Program-made: the position numbers and the translations under genes
NCBI RefSeq assembly: GCF_900182575.1
Contig: NZ_FXSZ01000002.1
Coordinates: 62,001 to 126,000, forward strand
From: Solitalea koreensis
Lineage (GTDB): Bacteria > Bacteroidota > Bacteroidia > Sphingobacteriales > Sphingobacteriaceae
Reading direction: 5' to 3'
DNA length: 64,000 bases
In this document: piece after piece, positions 1 to 9,693 of the stretch
Position numbering within the stretch: position 1 is the stretch's first letter
Layout of the letters: each line of letters opens with the position of its first letter
The notes under the pieces: generated by a model
What the model was told of the DNA's origin: nothing
The model's database searches: none
What the model saw: the letters and a program-made list of their open reading frames with translations, nothing else

Positions 1-369
1 GGACCAAAAGGAGCACCAGGTATGCCGGAGATGTTAAAACCTACCTCATTAATCATGGGTGCCGGTTTGGGTAAAAACGTAGCCTTAATAACTGATGGAC
101 GTTTTTCAGGTGGAACTCATGGATTCGTTGTTGGACACGTAACTCCTGAAGCTCAGGCTGGTGGTTTAATTGGATTGTTGAAAGATGGAGATATGATCAC
201 TATTGATGCTGAAAAACGAGTTTTAAATGCTGAATTATCCGATGAAGAAATCGAAAAGCGTAAATCAGAATGGACTCAACCTGCTTGGAGAGCAACGAAA
301 GGCACGTTAGCAAAATATATAAAAAATGTATCATCGGCATCTGAAGGATGTGTTACCGATGAATTATAA
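1..369 (+). CDS. ilvD: Dihydroxy-acid dehydratase, C-terminal part (gene starts before the window)
   Basis: This is the 3' end of dihydroxy-acid dehydratase, the Fe-S enzyme that makes the 2-oxo acids of valine and isoleucine synthesis from the dihydroxy acids. The frame is open from base 1, beginning GPKGAPGMPEM, so the ATG at 22 is an internal methionine. The 122 visible residues include the family block TDGRFSGGTHG near residues 31-41 and HVTPEA just after it, both typical of the IlvD C-terminal domain. It is the first visible gene of ilvD-ilvB-ilvN-ilvC, with 21 bp to ilvB and no terminator between, so co-transcription is likely. Identification is secure; only the truncation by the window edge limits it. 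Confidence 0.96.
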   Translation, partial: GPKGAPGMPEMLKPTSLIMGAGLGKNVALITDGRFSGGTHGFVVGHVTPEAQAGGLIGLLKDGDMITIDAEKRVLNAELSDEEIEKRKSEWTQPAWRATKGTLAKYIKNVSSASEGCVTDEL

Positions 370-390
370 GACTATTTACCTATTAAAAAT

Positions 391-2133
391 ATGAGTTTAG
401 CTAAAAATGATACAGTTTTGCAAGAATCTACGGTTGAGTACGATACTCAACTGTCAGGTTCAAGTGCTGTATTGGAAGCATTTCTTGCTGAAGGAGTAGA
501 TACTATTTTTGGTTACCCGGGTGGTGCTATTATGCCCATCTATGACGCTTTATATGATTATCAGGATAAATTGCAACATATCCTGGTTAGACATGAGCAA
601 GGCGGAATACATGCAGCTCAGGGCTATGCAAGAACTTCCGGTAAAGTAGGGGTTGTATTTGCAACCAGCGGACCTGGGGCTACTAATTTGGTTACTGGCC
701 TGGCTGATGCAATGATTGACAGTACTCCTTTGGTATGTATTACCGGTCAGGTTTTTTCACATTTACTAGGAACTGATGCATTTCAGGAAACTGATGTAAT
801 CAATATTACTACTCCGGTTACTAAATGGAACTATCAGGTTACTGATGCCAATGAAATTCCTGAAGTATTGGCCAAAGCATTTTACATTGCTGAGAGTGGC
901 AGGCCGGGTCCTGTGTTAATTGATATCACAAAGAATGCTCAGCTTCAAAAATTTGATTACAAAAGGTACACCAAATGTAAGCACATTCGCAGCTATCGCC
1001 CAAAACCAATCGTTCGTAAGGAATATGTTGAGGCTGCTGCTCAGCTAATCAATGAGGCAAAAAAACCATTTGTTTTATTTGGGCAAGGGATTATTCTTGG
1101 TAAAGCCGAAAATGAGTTTAAGACCTTCATTGAAAAAGGAGGTTTGCCTGCTGCCTGCACACTTTTAGGGTTAAGCGCATTGCCAACTGAGCATCCTTTG
1201 CACGTTGGTATGTTGGGCATGCACGGAAATTACGGACCGAATGTATTAACCAATGAGTGTGATGTATTAATTGCAATAGGGATGCGTTTTGATGACCGGG
1301 TTACCGGACTTCTCTCCAAATACGCCAAACAAGCCAAAATCGTTCACCTTGATATTGATCCTTCTGAAATTAATAAGAATGTCAAAGCAGATGTTGGCGT
1401 TTGGGGCGACTGTAAAGACACATTGCCTTTGCTTACCAGTTTGATTAACGAAAATGTGCATACAGCTTGGATTCAAAAGTTTTATGATTATCGCCAGCAA
1501 GAAATTGATGCCGTAATTACCAACGAATTGCATCCTAAAGGAGATAAAATGACGATGGGAGAGGTGATTCATCAGTTGAATGAGCTTACCCATGGTAATG
1601 CAATTGTTGTTACCGATGTTGGTCAGCATCAAATGGTTACTTGTCGCTATGCAAAATTCAATGACACCAAGAGTAATATCACTTCGGGCGGTTTGGGAAC
1701 GATGGGCTTTGCTTTACCTGCAGCTATTGGAGCAAAATTTGGCGCACTGCACAGAACTGTTGTTGCCGTAATAGGCGATGGTGGCTTTCAAATGACTTTG
1801 CAGGAATTGGGTACCATCATGCAAAACGATATTGACGTAAAAATATTAATTCTTAATAATCAGTTTTTGGGAATGGTGCGTCAGTGGCAGGAGCTATTTC
1901 ATGAACGTAGGTATTCATTTACAGATATTAAGAGTCCTGATTATATCATGTTGGCAAAATCATATGGAATAGCCGCTCAAAAAGTGGAAGCTCGTGAAAA
2001 TCTTGTAGCAGCTTTAGCTACTATGCTTCAACATAAAGGATCATTCTTATTGGAGGTAATGGTAGGCAGAGAAAACAATGTCTTCCCGATGGTTCCGCAA
2101 GGATGTAGTGTAAGTGAAATTAGATTGAGGTAA
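391..2133 (+). CDS. ilvB: Acetolactate synthase, large catalytic subunit
   Basis: A ThDP-dependent acetohydroxyacid synthase that condenses pyruvate with pyruvate or 2-oxobutyrate, the first committed step to valine, leucine and isoleucine. The 580-residue length is normal. The N-terminal ThDP-binding domain carries the catalytic glutamate in RHEQGG (E69) and the loop ATSGPGATN (about 91-99). A central FAD-type domain follows, and the C-terminal domain has the metal/ThDP signature GDGG (462-465) ending in NN (489-490). The tail with MVPQG is typical of IlvB/IlvI. The ATG at 391 is 21 bp after ilvD. The regulatory subunit follows 102 bp downstream, across a spacer of heptamer-like repeats. No frameshift or missing catalytic residue is seen. 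Confidence 0.97.
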   Translation: MSLAKNDTVLQESTVEYDTQLSGSSAVLEAFLAEGVDTIFGYPGGAIMPIYDALYDYQDKLQHILVRHEQGGIHAAQGYARTSGKVGVVFATSGPGATNLVTGLADAMIDSTPLVCITGQVFSHLLGTDAFQETDVINITTPVTKWNYQVTDANEIPEVLAKAFYIAESGRPGPVLIDITKNAQLQKFDYKRYTKCKHIRSYRPKPIVRKEYVEAAAQLINEAKKPFVLFGQGIILGKAENEFKTFIEKGGLPAACTLLGLSALPTEHPLHVGMLGMHGNYGPNVLTNECDVLIAIGMRFDDRVTGLLSKYAKQAKIVHLDIDPSEINKNVKADVGVWGDCKDTLPLLTSLINENVHTAWIQKFYDYRQQEIDAVITNELHPKGDKMTMGEVIHQLNELTHGNAIVVTDVGQHQMVTCRYAKFNDTKSNITSGGLGTMGFALPAAIGAKFGALHRTVVAVIGDGGFQMTLQELGTIMQNDIDVKILILNNQFLGMVRQWQELFHERRYSFTDIKSPDYIMLAKSYGIAAQKVEARENLVAALATMLQHKGSFLLEVMVGRENNVFPMVPQGCSVSEIRLR

Positions 2134-2235
2134 AAATCTGTTATTGGTTAATGGTTATTTTGTTATTAATTAACGTGTCAACCATCATGACCAGTAAATG
2201 GACCTAATAACTAGTCGAATCACTAATAACAAAAC

Positions 2236-2778
2236 ATGAAAGCAGAATATACAATAACCGTTTATACCGAAAATCATATTGGCTTACTTAACCGTATTGC
2301 AATTATGTTTTCGCGTAGAAAAATAAATATTGAAAGCCTTAATACTTCTCCTTCAGAAGTTAATGGTATTCACCGATTTACAATCGTGGTAAATGAAACG
2401 GAGGAAGTGGTACGCAAAATTGTAAGTCAGATCGAAAAACAAGTTGAAGTACTTAAAGCATTTTACAATACTGATAACGAAATTGTTTGGCAGGAACTAG
2501 CTTTGTACAAAGTTCCTACAGATGAGATTGCTGAAAAAGTAAAAGTAGAAAGACTTCTGAGGGAATATGGAGCAAGAGCGGTAGTAATTCGTAAAGACTA
2601 TACTATTTTTGAAGCTACGGGCCACCGTGAAGAAACTGAAAAACTACTGGAAGTACTGGCTCCTTACGGATTAATTGAATTTGTACGGAGTGCCCGAGTA
2701 GCCATTCTAAAAGCGAGCAGCGGTTTTCACGATAAACTTATGGAGCTTGAAATGGAAGCAAATATTGAATCAATTTAA
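2236..2778 (+). CDS. ilvN: Acetolactate synthase, small regulatory subunit
   Basis: Regulatory subunit of acetohydroxyacid synthase; it binds the large subunit and in the family confers valine feedback control. The 180 residues comprise an N-terminal ACT domain (about 4-77, with the pattern ENHIGLLNRI at 12-21 and a second strand IHRFTIVV) and a C-terminal IlvH-type domain (about 95-175) with the run YGARAVVIR. It lies between ilvB and ilvC on the same strand; the 41-bp gap to ilvC has no terminator. The length matches long bacterial IlvN/IlvH forms rather than the short E. coli IlvN. Function is assigned from domain content and operon position. Confidence 0.95.
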   Translation: MKAEYTITVYTENHIGLLNRIAIMFSRRKINIESLNTSPSEVNGIHRFTIVVNETEEVVRKIVSQIEKQVEVLKAFYNTDNEIVWQELALYKVPTDEIAEKVKVERLLREYGARAVVIRKDYTIFEATGHREETEKLLEVLAPYGLIEFVRSARVAILKASSGFHDKLMELEMEANIESI

Positions 2779-2819
2779 AAATCAACCAATTAAAAATATA
2801 TAATTCTAAAATTAACAAA

Positions 2820-4355
2820 ATGGCACAAAATAATTACGCTGAATTAATGGATGCAGCAATTGAACTGAAATCAACCAATTATTTCAATACGCTTTCATTA
2901 AGAGAGAAATTAAATCAGTTAGGTGTATGCGAGTTTTTAGACGGAAGCCATTTCTCGGATGGTGTTAATGCTTTAAAAGGCAAAAAAATAGTTATTGTGG
3001 GCTGCGGTGCCCAAGGTTTAAATCAAGGATTAAACTTAAGAGATTCGGGCCTTGATGTTTCGTATGCACTACGTGAAGAAGCCATTGCAGCTAAACGTCA
3101 ATCATGGAAAAGTGCAACTGATCATGGTTTTGCAGTAGGTACCTATGAAGAATTAATTCCAACAGCTGATTTAGTAATCAACTTAACTCCTGATAAACAA
3201 CACACAGCAGTAGTGTCAGCTGTAATGCCATTGATGAAACAAGGTGCTACCTTATCTTATTCACACGGTTTCAACATCGTTGAAGAAGGAATGCAGATCC
3301 GTAAAGATATTACTGTTATCATGGTGGCGCCTAAATGCCCTGGTACTGAAGTTCGCGAAGAGTTTAAAAGAGGTTTCGGTGTACCAACCTTAATCGCGGT
3401 ACATCCTGAAAATGATCCTCAAGGAAAAGGATGGGCACAAGCAAAAGCATATGCTGTTGGTACAGGCGGACATAAAGCTGGTGTATTGAAATCATCTTTT
3501 GTGGCTGAAGTAAAATCAGATTTGATGGGTGAACAAACTATTCTTTGTGGTTTGTTGCAAACCGGTTCAATTTTATGTTTCGACAAAATGGTGGAAAAAG
3601 GAATTGACAAAGGTTATGCAGCTAAGTTGATTCAATACGGCTGGGAAGTTGTAACTGAAGCTTTAAAACAAGGTGGTATCACTGCAATGATGGATCGTCT
3701 TTCTAATCCTGCTAAAATCAAAGCCTTTGAAGTATCAGAAGAATTAAAAACCATTATGCGTCCATTGTTCCAAAAACATCAGGATGATATCATGAGCGGA
3801 GTTTTCTCTTCAACGATGATGACAGATTGGGCAAATGACGATAAAAATTTATTGACCTGGAGAGCTGCAACTGGCGAAACTGCTTTTGAAAAAACTGCAG
3901 CCGGTGATGTTAAAATTTCTGAACAAGAATTCTTTGACAATGGTTTGTTAATGGTTGCAATGGTAAGAGCCGGTGTTGAATTAGCTTTTGAAACCATGGT
4001 TGAGTCGGGAATTATTGCTGAATCAGCTTATTACGAGTCATTGCACGAAACTCCTTTGATCGCAAATACCATTGCACGTAAAAAATTGTTCGAAATGAAC
4101 CGTGTAATTTCTGATACCGCAGAATACGGTTGTTATCTATTTGATCATGCTTGCAAACCGTTATTAGCTGACTTCATGAAAACAGTGGACACTGATATTA
4201 TCGGAAAAAACTATAATGAAGGAAAAGATGCAGGGGTTGACAACAAGACTTTAATTGCTGTAAACAGCGCTATCCGTTCGCATCAGATTGAAGCGGTAGG
4301 TAATGTGTTAAGACAGGCAATGACTGCTATGAAATCAATCAGCACTGTTGCTTAA
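2820..4355 (+). CDS. ilvC: Ketol-acid reductoisomerase, class II (long form)
   Basis: NADPH- and Mg-dependent isomeroreductase that converts acetolactate and acetohydroxybutyrate to dihydroxy acids, the step between IlvBN and IlvD. The protein of 511 residues closely resembles the long class II form of E. coli. The Rossmann motif VGCGAQGLNQG is at about 60-70, and PKCPGTEVREE and the duplicated knotted C-terminal domain follow. Compared with E. coli IlvC, which starts next to NYFNTL, this protein has about 18 extra N-terminal residues. The ATG at 2847 (residue 10) is an alternative start, but nothing in the weak Bacteroidota-type leader decides between them. A strong terminator lies about 50 bp downstream, closing the ilv operon. 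Confidence 0.97.
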   Translation: MAQNNYAELMDAAIELKSTNYFNTLSLREKLNQLGVCEFLDGSHFSDGVNALKGKKIVIVGCGAQGLNQGLNLRDSGLDVSYALREEAIAAKRQSWKSATDHGFAVGTYEELIPTADLVINLTPDKQHTAVVSAVMPLMKQGATLSYSHGFNIVEEGMQIRKDITVIMVAPKCPGTEVREEFKRGFGVPTLIAVHPENDPQGKGWAQAKAYAVGTGGHKAGVLKSSFVAEVKSDLMGEQTILCGLLQTGSILCFDKMVEKGIDKGYAAKLIQYGWEVVTEALKQGGITAMMDRLSNPAKIKAFEVSEELKTIMRPLFQKHQDDIMSGVFSSTMMTDWANDDKNLLTWRAATGETAFEKTAAGDVKISEQEFFDNGLLMVAMVRAGVELAFETMVESGIIAESAYYESLHETPLIANTIARKKLFEMNRVISDTAEYGCYLFDHACKPLLADFMKTVDTDIIGKNYNEGKDAGVDNKTLIAVNSAIRSHQIEAVGNVLRQAMTAMKSISTVA

Positions 4356-4406
4356 CCCAACATTTTTTCTAATTAATCCTTAATAATAAATGCTGTCGTT
4401 GCAGAG

Positions 4407-4442
4407 TCCTCCTGATTTTCTCAGGGGGATTTTCTGTTTTTT
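4407..4442 (+). terminator. Intrinsic terminator of the ilv operon
   Basis: TCCTCCTGA (4407-4415) can pair with TCAGGGGGA (4421-4429), nine pairs including one G-U, across a 5-nt loop. A T-rich run follows (4430-4442). It lies 52 bp after the ilvC stop and before cinA. Confidence 0.85.
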
Positions 4443-4454
4443 AGAAAAACAGAA
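4432..4454. repeat. Perfect 10-bp inverted repeat overlapping the terminator T-run
   Basis: TTCTGTTTTT (4432-4441) and AAAAACAGAA (4445-4454) are perfect complements around a 3-base centre. The left arm is the T-run of the preceding terminator, so the two hairpins are mutually exclusive in RNA. This may be a second, weaker terminator, or accidental. Confidence 0.6.
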
Positions 4455-4532
4455 TCCTTCTTTCAAAATAAAAATTCATTTCAAGTATTGAAAAATAAAT
4501 ACTCAATTTAGCTGAATAAAAATCCTGGAAAC

Positions 4533-5774
4533 ATGTTTGTAGAGATCATAACCATTGGTGATGAAATATTAATTGGACAAGTTGTTGACACCAATTCTGC
4601 CTGGATGGCCAAGAAGCTGAATGACATTGGTTTTGCTGTTAAACAAATCACTTCGATAAGCGATAATAAAGAAGAAATCTTAAAAACATTAAAGGAAGCT
4701 GCTTCAAGAGCCGATCTTATCCTGATAACGGGCGGATTGGGGCCTACCAAAGACGATATTACCAAGCACACGCTTTGTGAATATTTCGGGTCAAAGCTGG
4801 TTATGAACGAAGCTGCGCTCGAAAATGTAAAGCGAATCTTTGCCCGTTTCAATCGTCCGATGATTGATTTAAATGTTCGTCAGGCCGAAGTACCTGAGAA
4901 TTGTACCGTGATCCAAAATGAAAATGGTACTGCTCCCGGGATGTGGTTTGAACATGAAAGTAAAATATATGTTTCCTTGCCTGGAGTTCCATTTGAGATG
5001 ATGGCAATGATGCAAAATTACGTATTGCCTAAAGTTCAGGATAAATTCGGGCAGGGTGTAATTGTGCATAAAACCTTGATCACTGCCGGCTTGGGTGAGT
5101 CCTTCCTTGCTCAATCCATAGAAATGATTGAAGATAGTCTTCCGACGCATATCAAATTAGCCTATTTACCCAAATTGGGTTTAGTCCGTTTACGATTAAG
5201 CGCCTATGGAATTAACAAAAATGATTTACAGCAGGAGGTCGACACTTTTGCTACACAGATCATCGAAAAACTAAAAGACCATATAATTGCCGAGGACGAT
5301 ATTACCATTGAGCAAGCTATACTACAAAAACTAATGGCCGAAGGCAAAACATTAACTACTGCCGAAAGCTGCACAGGAGGGTATATCGCTCATTTGCTTA
5401 CCATGAATCCCGGATCGTCAAAGGCATATATAGGAGGAGCGGTTACGTACTCCAATGAGCTTAAAATGCAACTATTAGGTGTTAAAGCCGATACAATAGC
5501 ACAACATGGCGCCGTTAGTGAAGAAACGGTTAAAGAAATGGCCTTAGGTGCACAAAAAAACTACAATGCTGATTATGCTATTGCCTGCACAGGAATTGCC
5601 GGTCCTGATGGGGGAACGCCTGAAAAACCTGTGGGCACCGTTTGGATAGCAATAGCCGGACCCGAAAAAGTAATAGCAAAGAAGTTTCAATTCCAAAACA
5701 AACGCACACAAAACATTGAACGGACAGCCGTTAGTGCTTTTTATATGCTGTGGAATTTGATGAAGGATATTTAA
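4533..5774 (+). CDS. cinA: CinA family protein (MoaB-like domain plus NMN amidohydrolase domain)
   Basis: A two-domain CinA protein of 413 residues, the usual full length. Residues 1 to about 170 form the MoaB/MogA-like (COG1058) domain with ITIGDEILIGQ near the start and ITGGLGPTKDD at 64-74; in characterised homologues this domain has ADP-ribose pyrophosphatase activity. Residues about 255-413 form the CinA C-terminal domain with TAESCTGG (276-283) and a conserved TGIAGPDGG block, the nicotinamide-mononucleotide deamidase (PncC) fold used in NAD recycling. It stands alone between the ilv terminator and the protease cluster. Domain assignment is firm; the physiological role is inferred from the family. 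Confidence 0.95.
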   Translation: MFVEIITIGDEILIGQVVDTNSAWMAKKLNDIGFAVKQITSISDNKEEILKTLKEAASRADLILITGGLGPTKDDITKHTLCEYFGSKLVMNEAALENVKRIFARFNRPMIDLNVRQAEVPENCTVIQNENGTAPGMWFEHESKIYVSLPGVPFEMMAMMQNYVLPKVQDKFGQGVIVHKTLITAGLGESFLAQSIEMIEDSLPTHIKLAYLPKLGLVRLRLSAYGINKNDLQQEVDTFATQIIEKLKDHIIAEDDITIEQAILQKLMAEGKTLTTAESCTGGYIAHLLTMNPGSSKAYIGGAVTYSNELKMQLLGVKADTIAQHGAVSEETVKEMALGAQKNYNADYAIACTGIAGPDGGTPEKPVGTVWIAIAGPEKVIAKKFQFQNKRTQNIERTAVSAFYMLWNLMKDI

Positions 5775-5896
5775 TAATTTCTTTTAAATATTGGATTTTA
5801 AAACATTTATTATCAGATATTTTAATTTCAATTATATAATCTTTTTTATTATTCAATAACAATTATTCTTTCAAAGATGATAGTTTACCCATGAGG

Positions 5897-5926
5897 AAAA
5901 AATACCTGATTAGGAGTATTTTTTTT
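5897..5926 (+). terminator. Weak hairpin with T-run after cinA
   Basis: AAAAAATAC (5897-5905) pairs with GTATTTTTT (5916-5924) over a 10-nt loop and runs into T residues. The stem is almost entirely A-T, so it is a weak candidate. It lies 122 bp after cinA and 36 bp before the next start. Confidence 0.4.
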
Positions 5927-5961
5927 CTCCATTTTTGTATGTATTTTCCTTAAAAAAAATT

Positions 5962-7398
5962 ATGTCAAAATTTATACTACGGTTTTCCTACATAATTATC
6001 ATCTGCTTATTTTCCAATGTCATACATGCACAAAACAATTTTCCAAAAGGTTTAGATTTTGATGATGAAAACTATTCACAAGTTCCCAAAAAAGCGAAAC
6101 TTACACGAGGCTTGGAATCTGTTCCGTCTAAAGCCTCATTAAAATTATATGCCCCTACTCCTAAAAGCCAGGGAGATCATGGTACCTGTACTGCTTGGGC
6201 AACCGCATATTGTGCTAGAACCATTGTTGAGTCTATAAAAAATAATTTAACAGATAAAGAACAAATTACTGCAAATGCATATTCTCCCGCTTTTTTATTT
6301 CGATTATTAAAACCTAATGATGCTGTTTGTGAAGGGGGGGCAAGTATAAATATTGCTTTACTAAGACTAAAAGAAACTGGCATTCTTCCTTTTAAGGATG
6401 CATCAGATCAATGCATTCCAAGTATAACAGAAGATCAATTGTCTTTGGCCTCTAAAACTAAGATTAAAGACTTTATGAAGATTTTTGACACAAATTCTGC
6501 TATGGAAATTAAAATTCAGGCTACCAAAAAATCATTGTCTGAGCAAAAACCGGTTCTCATTGGTGCACTGTGTCCGCCTTCATTTAATTATGCAAAGAAA
6601 CTTTGGACCCCTAATGAAGTTGCTGATCCAGTAAAATACGGTGGCCATGCTATGTGTGTAGTTGGTTATGATGATGAAATGTATGGTGGAGCTTTTGAAA
6701 TTCAAAACAGTTGGGGTACTACCTGGGGTGATGGCGGGTATACATGGGTTACATATGCAGATTTTGCAAATTTCGTGCGATACGCATTTGAAATGGTTGA
6801 TTTACCGGAACCTAAACCTGAAGTACCTGACCTTTCAGGTAGTTTAAAATTTGTGTTGGCCTCAGGGCAAGAAATGCCTGCTAATTTATTAATCTCAACC
6901 AGAGGCTTAAAAGTTGTACCTGTAAAAACAGCGCCCGGTCCATTAACCCTTTATCAAACAGCAGAACCGTATACTTCAGGAACACGTTTTCGGATGTATA
7001 TTTCCAACAACGAGCCTGCATTTGTGTACGCCATTAGTACCGACCTGAGCAATGAAATAACGAAAATATTTCCTTATGAAGACGGTATTAGCGCTGCACT
7101 TACTGATAAAAAAAATGATGTGGCTATCCCTGATGAAGATCATTATATTGAATTTGATGAAAAACCTGGCAAAGACTTCCTGTGTGTGCTGTACAGCAAA
7201 GATGAATTGAAGATTAATGATTTGATTGAGAAAATCGGCAAACAGGAAGGTTCATTTAGTGAGCGAATATTTAAAGTTATAGGCGATAAAATGGTTGACC
7301 CCAAAAATATTCAATTTTCAAAAGATAAATTATCATTTCAGGGGTATAGCAGGGGAAAACAAGTGGTTGCCATGATGGTGGAGTTGGAGCATAAATAA
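5962..7398 (+). CDS. Secreted papain-like (C1) cysteine protease with DUF4384-like C-terminus
   Basis: The ATG at 5962 is preferred over the in-frame ATG at 5935 because it starts a clean signal peptide (MSKFILRF, hydrophobic core, HAQ). That gives 478 residues, exported. The papain fold is recognisable: SQGDHGTCTAWA contains the catalytic cysteine (C76), GGHAMCVVGYDD the histidine (H229) and QNSWGTTWGDGGY the asparagine (N249). From about residue 290 a second domain runs to the end. Its GTRFRMYISN and VYAISTDLSNEITKIFPY resemble DUF4384, found elsewhere beside proteases and kinases. It is the first gene of an envelope cluster with a caspase-fold protein, a CHASE2 protein and a FecR-like protein. 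The substrate is unknown. A role in processing or activating the neighbours is inference. Confidence 0.88.
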   Translation: MSKFILRFSYIIIICLFSNVIHAQNNFPKGLDFDDENYSQVPKKAKLTRGLESVPSKASLKLYAPTPKSQGDHGTCTAWATAYCARTIVESIKNNLTDKEQITANAYSPAFLFRLLKPNDAVCEGGASINIALLRLKETGILPFKDASDQCIPSITEDQLSLASKTKIKDFMKIFDTNSAMEIKIQATKKSLSEQKPVLIGALCPPSFNYAKKLWTPNEVADPVKYGGHAMCVVGYDDEMYGGAFEIQNSWGTTWGDGGYTWVTYADFANFVRYAFEMVDLPEPKPEVPDLSGSLKFVLASGQEMPANLLISTRGLKVVPVKTAPGPLTLYQTAEPYTSGTRFRMYISNNEPAFVYAISTDLSNEITKIFPYEDGISAALTDKKNDVAIPDEDHYIEFDEKPGKDFLCVLYSKDELKINDLIEKIGKQEGSFSERIFKVIGDKMVDPKNIQFSKDKLSFQGYSRGKQVVAMMVELEHK

Positions 7399-7499
7399 CC
7401 AATCAAAAACAGTGTCAAAGGGCAATTTCCTCAGTTTGGCTAAATAAAAGAAGCAGGTGAAGAGGGATATGATTTCAATTATTCAAAAATAATAGTCAA

Positions 7500-7562
7500 A
7501 TGAACAAAATTAAATTATCCATTATACTATTGCTTTATATTAGCCAGACATGTAGGCAGTGA
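7500..7562 (+). other. 20-codon signal-peptide-like mini-ORF, possibly a gene remnant
   Basis: In the 198-bp gap before the caspase gene an ATG opens a 20-codon frame reading MNKIKLSIILLLYISQTCRQ before TGA. A basic N-terminus, a hydrophobic core and a cysteine near the end resemble a lipoprotein or export signal cut short. It may be a vestige of a lost secreted protein or a leader peptide. It is too short to call a gene. Confidence 0.25.
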
Positions 7563-7596
7563 TTATATTTTTATGAAGAAGTAAACTGCAAAAATT

Positions 7597-9693
7597 ATGA
7601 GAAAAATACTACTTACTCTATTATTTTTAATTTTCGTTTCGATTGTCTATTCACAATCGATTCTCTCACCTTACGCAACTAATCAGGATTATAAATCCTA
7701 TAATCAAGCTCAAAAACTCTGGAAAAATGGAGATTATGTTGAAGCTGAAAAGTTTTACAGAAAAGCTTATACCAATAGTGGAAATGTTTCATATTTATGG
7801 ACATTAGCAAAAAATAAATTTGAAATAGGTGATGTAAAGGGTGCCAATTTGGTTTATGATATCATCATTAAAGATCAAACTGAATATGTACAGGGGAAAC
7901 CTCAAGTTTTTCGAACGAATCATTTAAATCCGTTTTATTTTGAAAAGATAGATAACAACTTTAAAAAAGGTGATCCAGAGGTCGGACTGGCTTCATCCCT
8001 GGAGTTTGTTGAAACGATGGGGGATAAGATTGGATTTACAGAAAGTAATCTCTTTATAGCCGTGTATACCTCGGCAACTGAGACCGCCTTTGCACTGGAC
8101 AATAAAGCTGCCCTCATTAAGCTGCATGAGAAGGCAGCAAGTGTAAAAAATGGCGAATACGGTGAGTTTTTAAGTTTCGTATATCTCAATATATTGAATA
8201 AAGATTACGAAAAGGCGCTCACAAGAATTGAAGAAGTGCAAAAGAATGGCGGAGGTTTCATGAACTCTAAATTAGTTGCCAATAGCTTATTGCCAACTCT
8301 TTATGCCCATATGGGAGAAAATGAAAAGGCTCTGGCTGCTATAGACAAGGCGAAAGGGAGTATTCTCCTAGGAGAGGATTACTTTCATTATGTTTATGGA
8401 TTAATCGCGCTTAATAAAAAAGATTATAAGGAAGCGGTTGATCGTTTCACCAAGGCCATAAAGGGTTATAAGTTTATAGTTCGCATAGAGCCAGCAGCAA
8501 AATACAAGCATTATACCAAAAGAGCCGAAGCATATCTGGGCCTCGGCGATTTAATTCAGGCAAGAAAAGATTATGAATCGGCTCTGGTTTACAATCCTTC
8601 ATTCGAACCTGCATTAAATGGAATTGCAAAACTGGAAGGAAGGATGATCAATAACCTGAAAACTGATAAAACTCCTCCGGTAATTGTGATCACAGAGCCA
8701 GCCGTAAGTAGAGGGTTAAAAGTCACTGCAAATGGAAACGATATTATGGTTAGGGGGAAAGCTACAGATGCCGCCGGTATTAAATCAGTTACTTTAAACG
8801 GTCAGCAAATTTATTCAAAGAATGATGGAGATTTTTGGGGCAATGTATCTCTAGCAGCGGGTGCTAACAAAATTGTGGTTAAAGCCACTGATTTAGCAGA
8901 TAATTCTATTGAGGAAACCTTTGAAATAGAAAAACCAGTTAATCCTGTAAATTCTTCAACTGAAATTGTTCCTGTAACAGTTAAAGAAGGAAGAAACTTC
9001 GCAGTATTGATAGCAAGTCAAAATTATGAAGACTCATCCATTCCATCTTTAGAAAACCCCATTTCGGATGCAGTTAAATTAAAGATGGTTCTTAAAAATA
9101 GTTACAATTTTACTGAGGATAATGTTTTAACATTGTTTAATCCAGAGCGATCTGATTTTAAAAAGAAATTCTTACAAATTTCAGAGTTACTACAACCTGA
9201 GGACAACTTAATTATCTTCTATGCCGGCCATGGTATTTGGGTGGATAAAGAAAAGAAAGGATATTGGTTGCTAACAGATGCTAAACGCAACGATGTAAAT
9301 ACCTGGTTGCCCAACAAAGAAGTTTTAAATATGATTGCTGAGTTACCTGCGCGTCATACATTGTTAATCACCGATGCCTGCTTCTCTGGTTCGGTATTTA
9401 AAACCCGTGGTCTCGGAGCTAATGCACCTACTGTCATCAAGGAAATGGACAATAAAATCAGTCGTGTAGCGATCACTTCCGGTAATGATACAGAAGTTCC
9501 GGACGAATCGGTATTTATGAAATACTTAGTGAAAGCACTTTCTGAAAACAAGGAGAAATACCTGACCGCACAAAAAATGTTCATTACGCAAATTATTGAG
9601 GCGGTAATGAATGAAACGAAAACCGAACCTCGTTATGGAACTTTGGAACTGGCAGGACATGTGGGTGGTGATTTTATTTTTAGTAAAAAATGA
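7597..9693 (+). CDS. Exported TPR / Ig-like / caspase-fold (C14) protease
   Basis: A 698-residue multidomain protein. Residues 1-20 are a signal peptide ending YSQ. Residues about 30-345 are alpha-helical TPR-type repeats (for example NKKDYKEAVDRFTKAI and LGDLIQARKDYESAL). Residues about 358-446 are an Ig-like segment (PPVIVITEP to KATDLADNS). Residues about 465-695 are a caspase-fold peptidase. The catalytic dyad is visible: histidine in FYAGHGIW (H545) and cysteine in ITDACFSGS (C595), with the preceding block FAVLIASQNY. The CHASE2 gene overlaps its stop by 4 bp (ATGA), which implies translational coupling. TPRs fused to caspases usually recruit partners. An envelope-located activated protease is inferred; target and trigger are unknown. 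Confidence 0.9.
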   Translation: MRKILLTLLFLIFVSIVYSQSILSPYATNQDYKSYNQAQKLWKNGDYVEAEKFYRKAYTNSGNVSYLWTLAKNKFEIGDVKGANLVYDIIIKDQTEYVQGKPQVFRTNHLNPFYFEKIDNNFKKGDPEVGLASSLEFVETMGDKIGFTESNLFIAVYTSATETAFALDNKAALIKLHEKAASVKNGEYGEFLSFVYLNILNKDYEKALTRIEEVQKNGGGFMNSKLVANSLLPTLYAHMGENEKALAAIDKAKGSILLGEDYFHYVYGLIALNKKDYKEAVDRFTKAIKGYKFIVRIEPAAKYKHYTKRAEAYLGLGDLIQARKDYESALVYNPSFEPALNGIAKLEGRMINNLKTDKTPPVIVITEPAVSRGLKVTANGNDIMVRGKATDAAGIKSVTLNGQQIYSKNDGDFWGNVSLAAGANKIVVKATDLADNSIEETFEIEKPVNPVNSSTEIVPVTVKEGRNFAVLIASQNYEDSSIPSLENPISDAVKLKMVLKNSYNFTEDNVLTLFNPERSDFKKKFLQISELLQPEDNLIIFYAGHGIWVDKEKKGYWLLTDAKRNDVNTWLPNKEVLNMIAELPARHTLLITDACFSGSVFKTRGLGANAPTVIKEMDNKISRVAITSGNDTEVPDESVFMKYLVKALSENKEKYLTAQKMFITQIIEAVMNETKTEPRYGTLELAGHVGGDFIFSKK

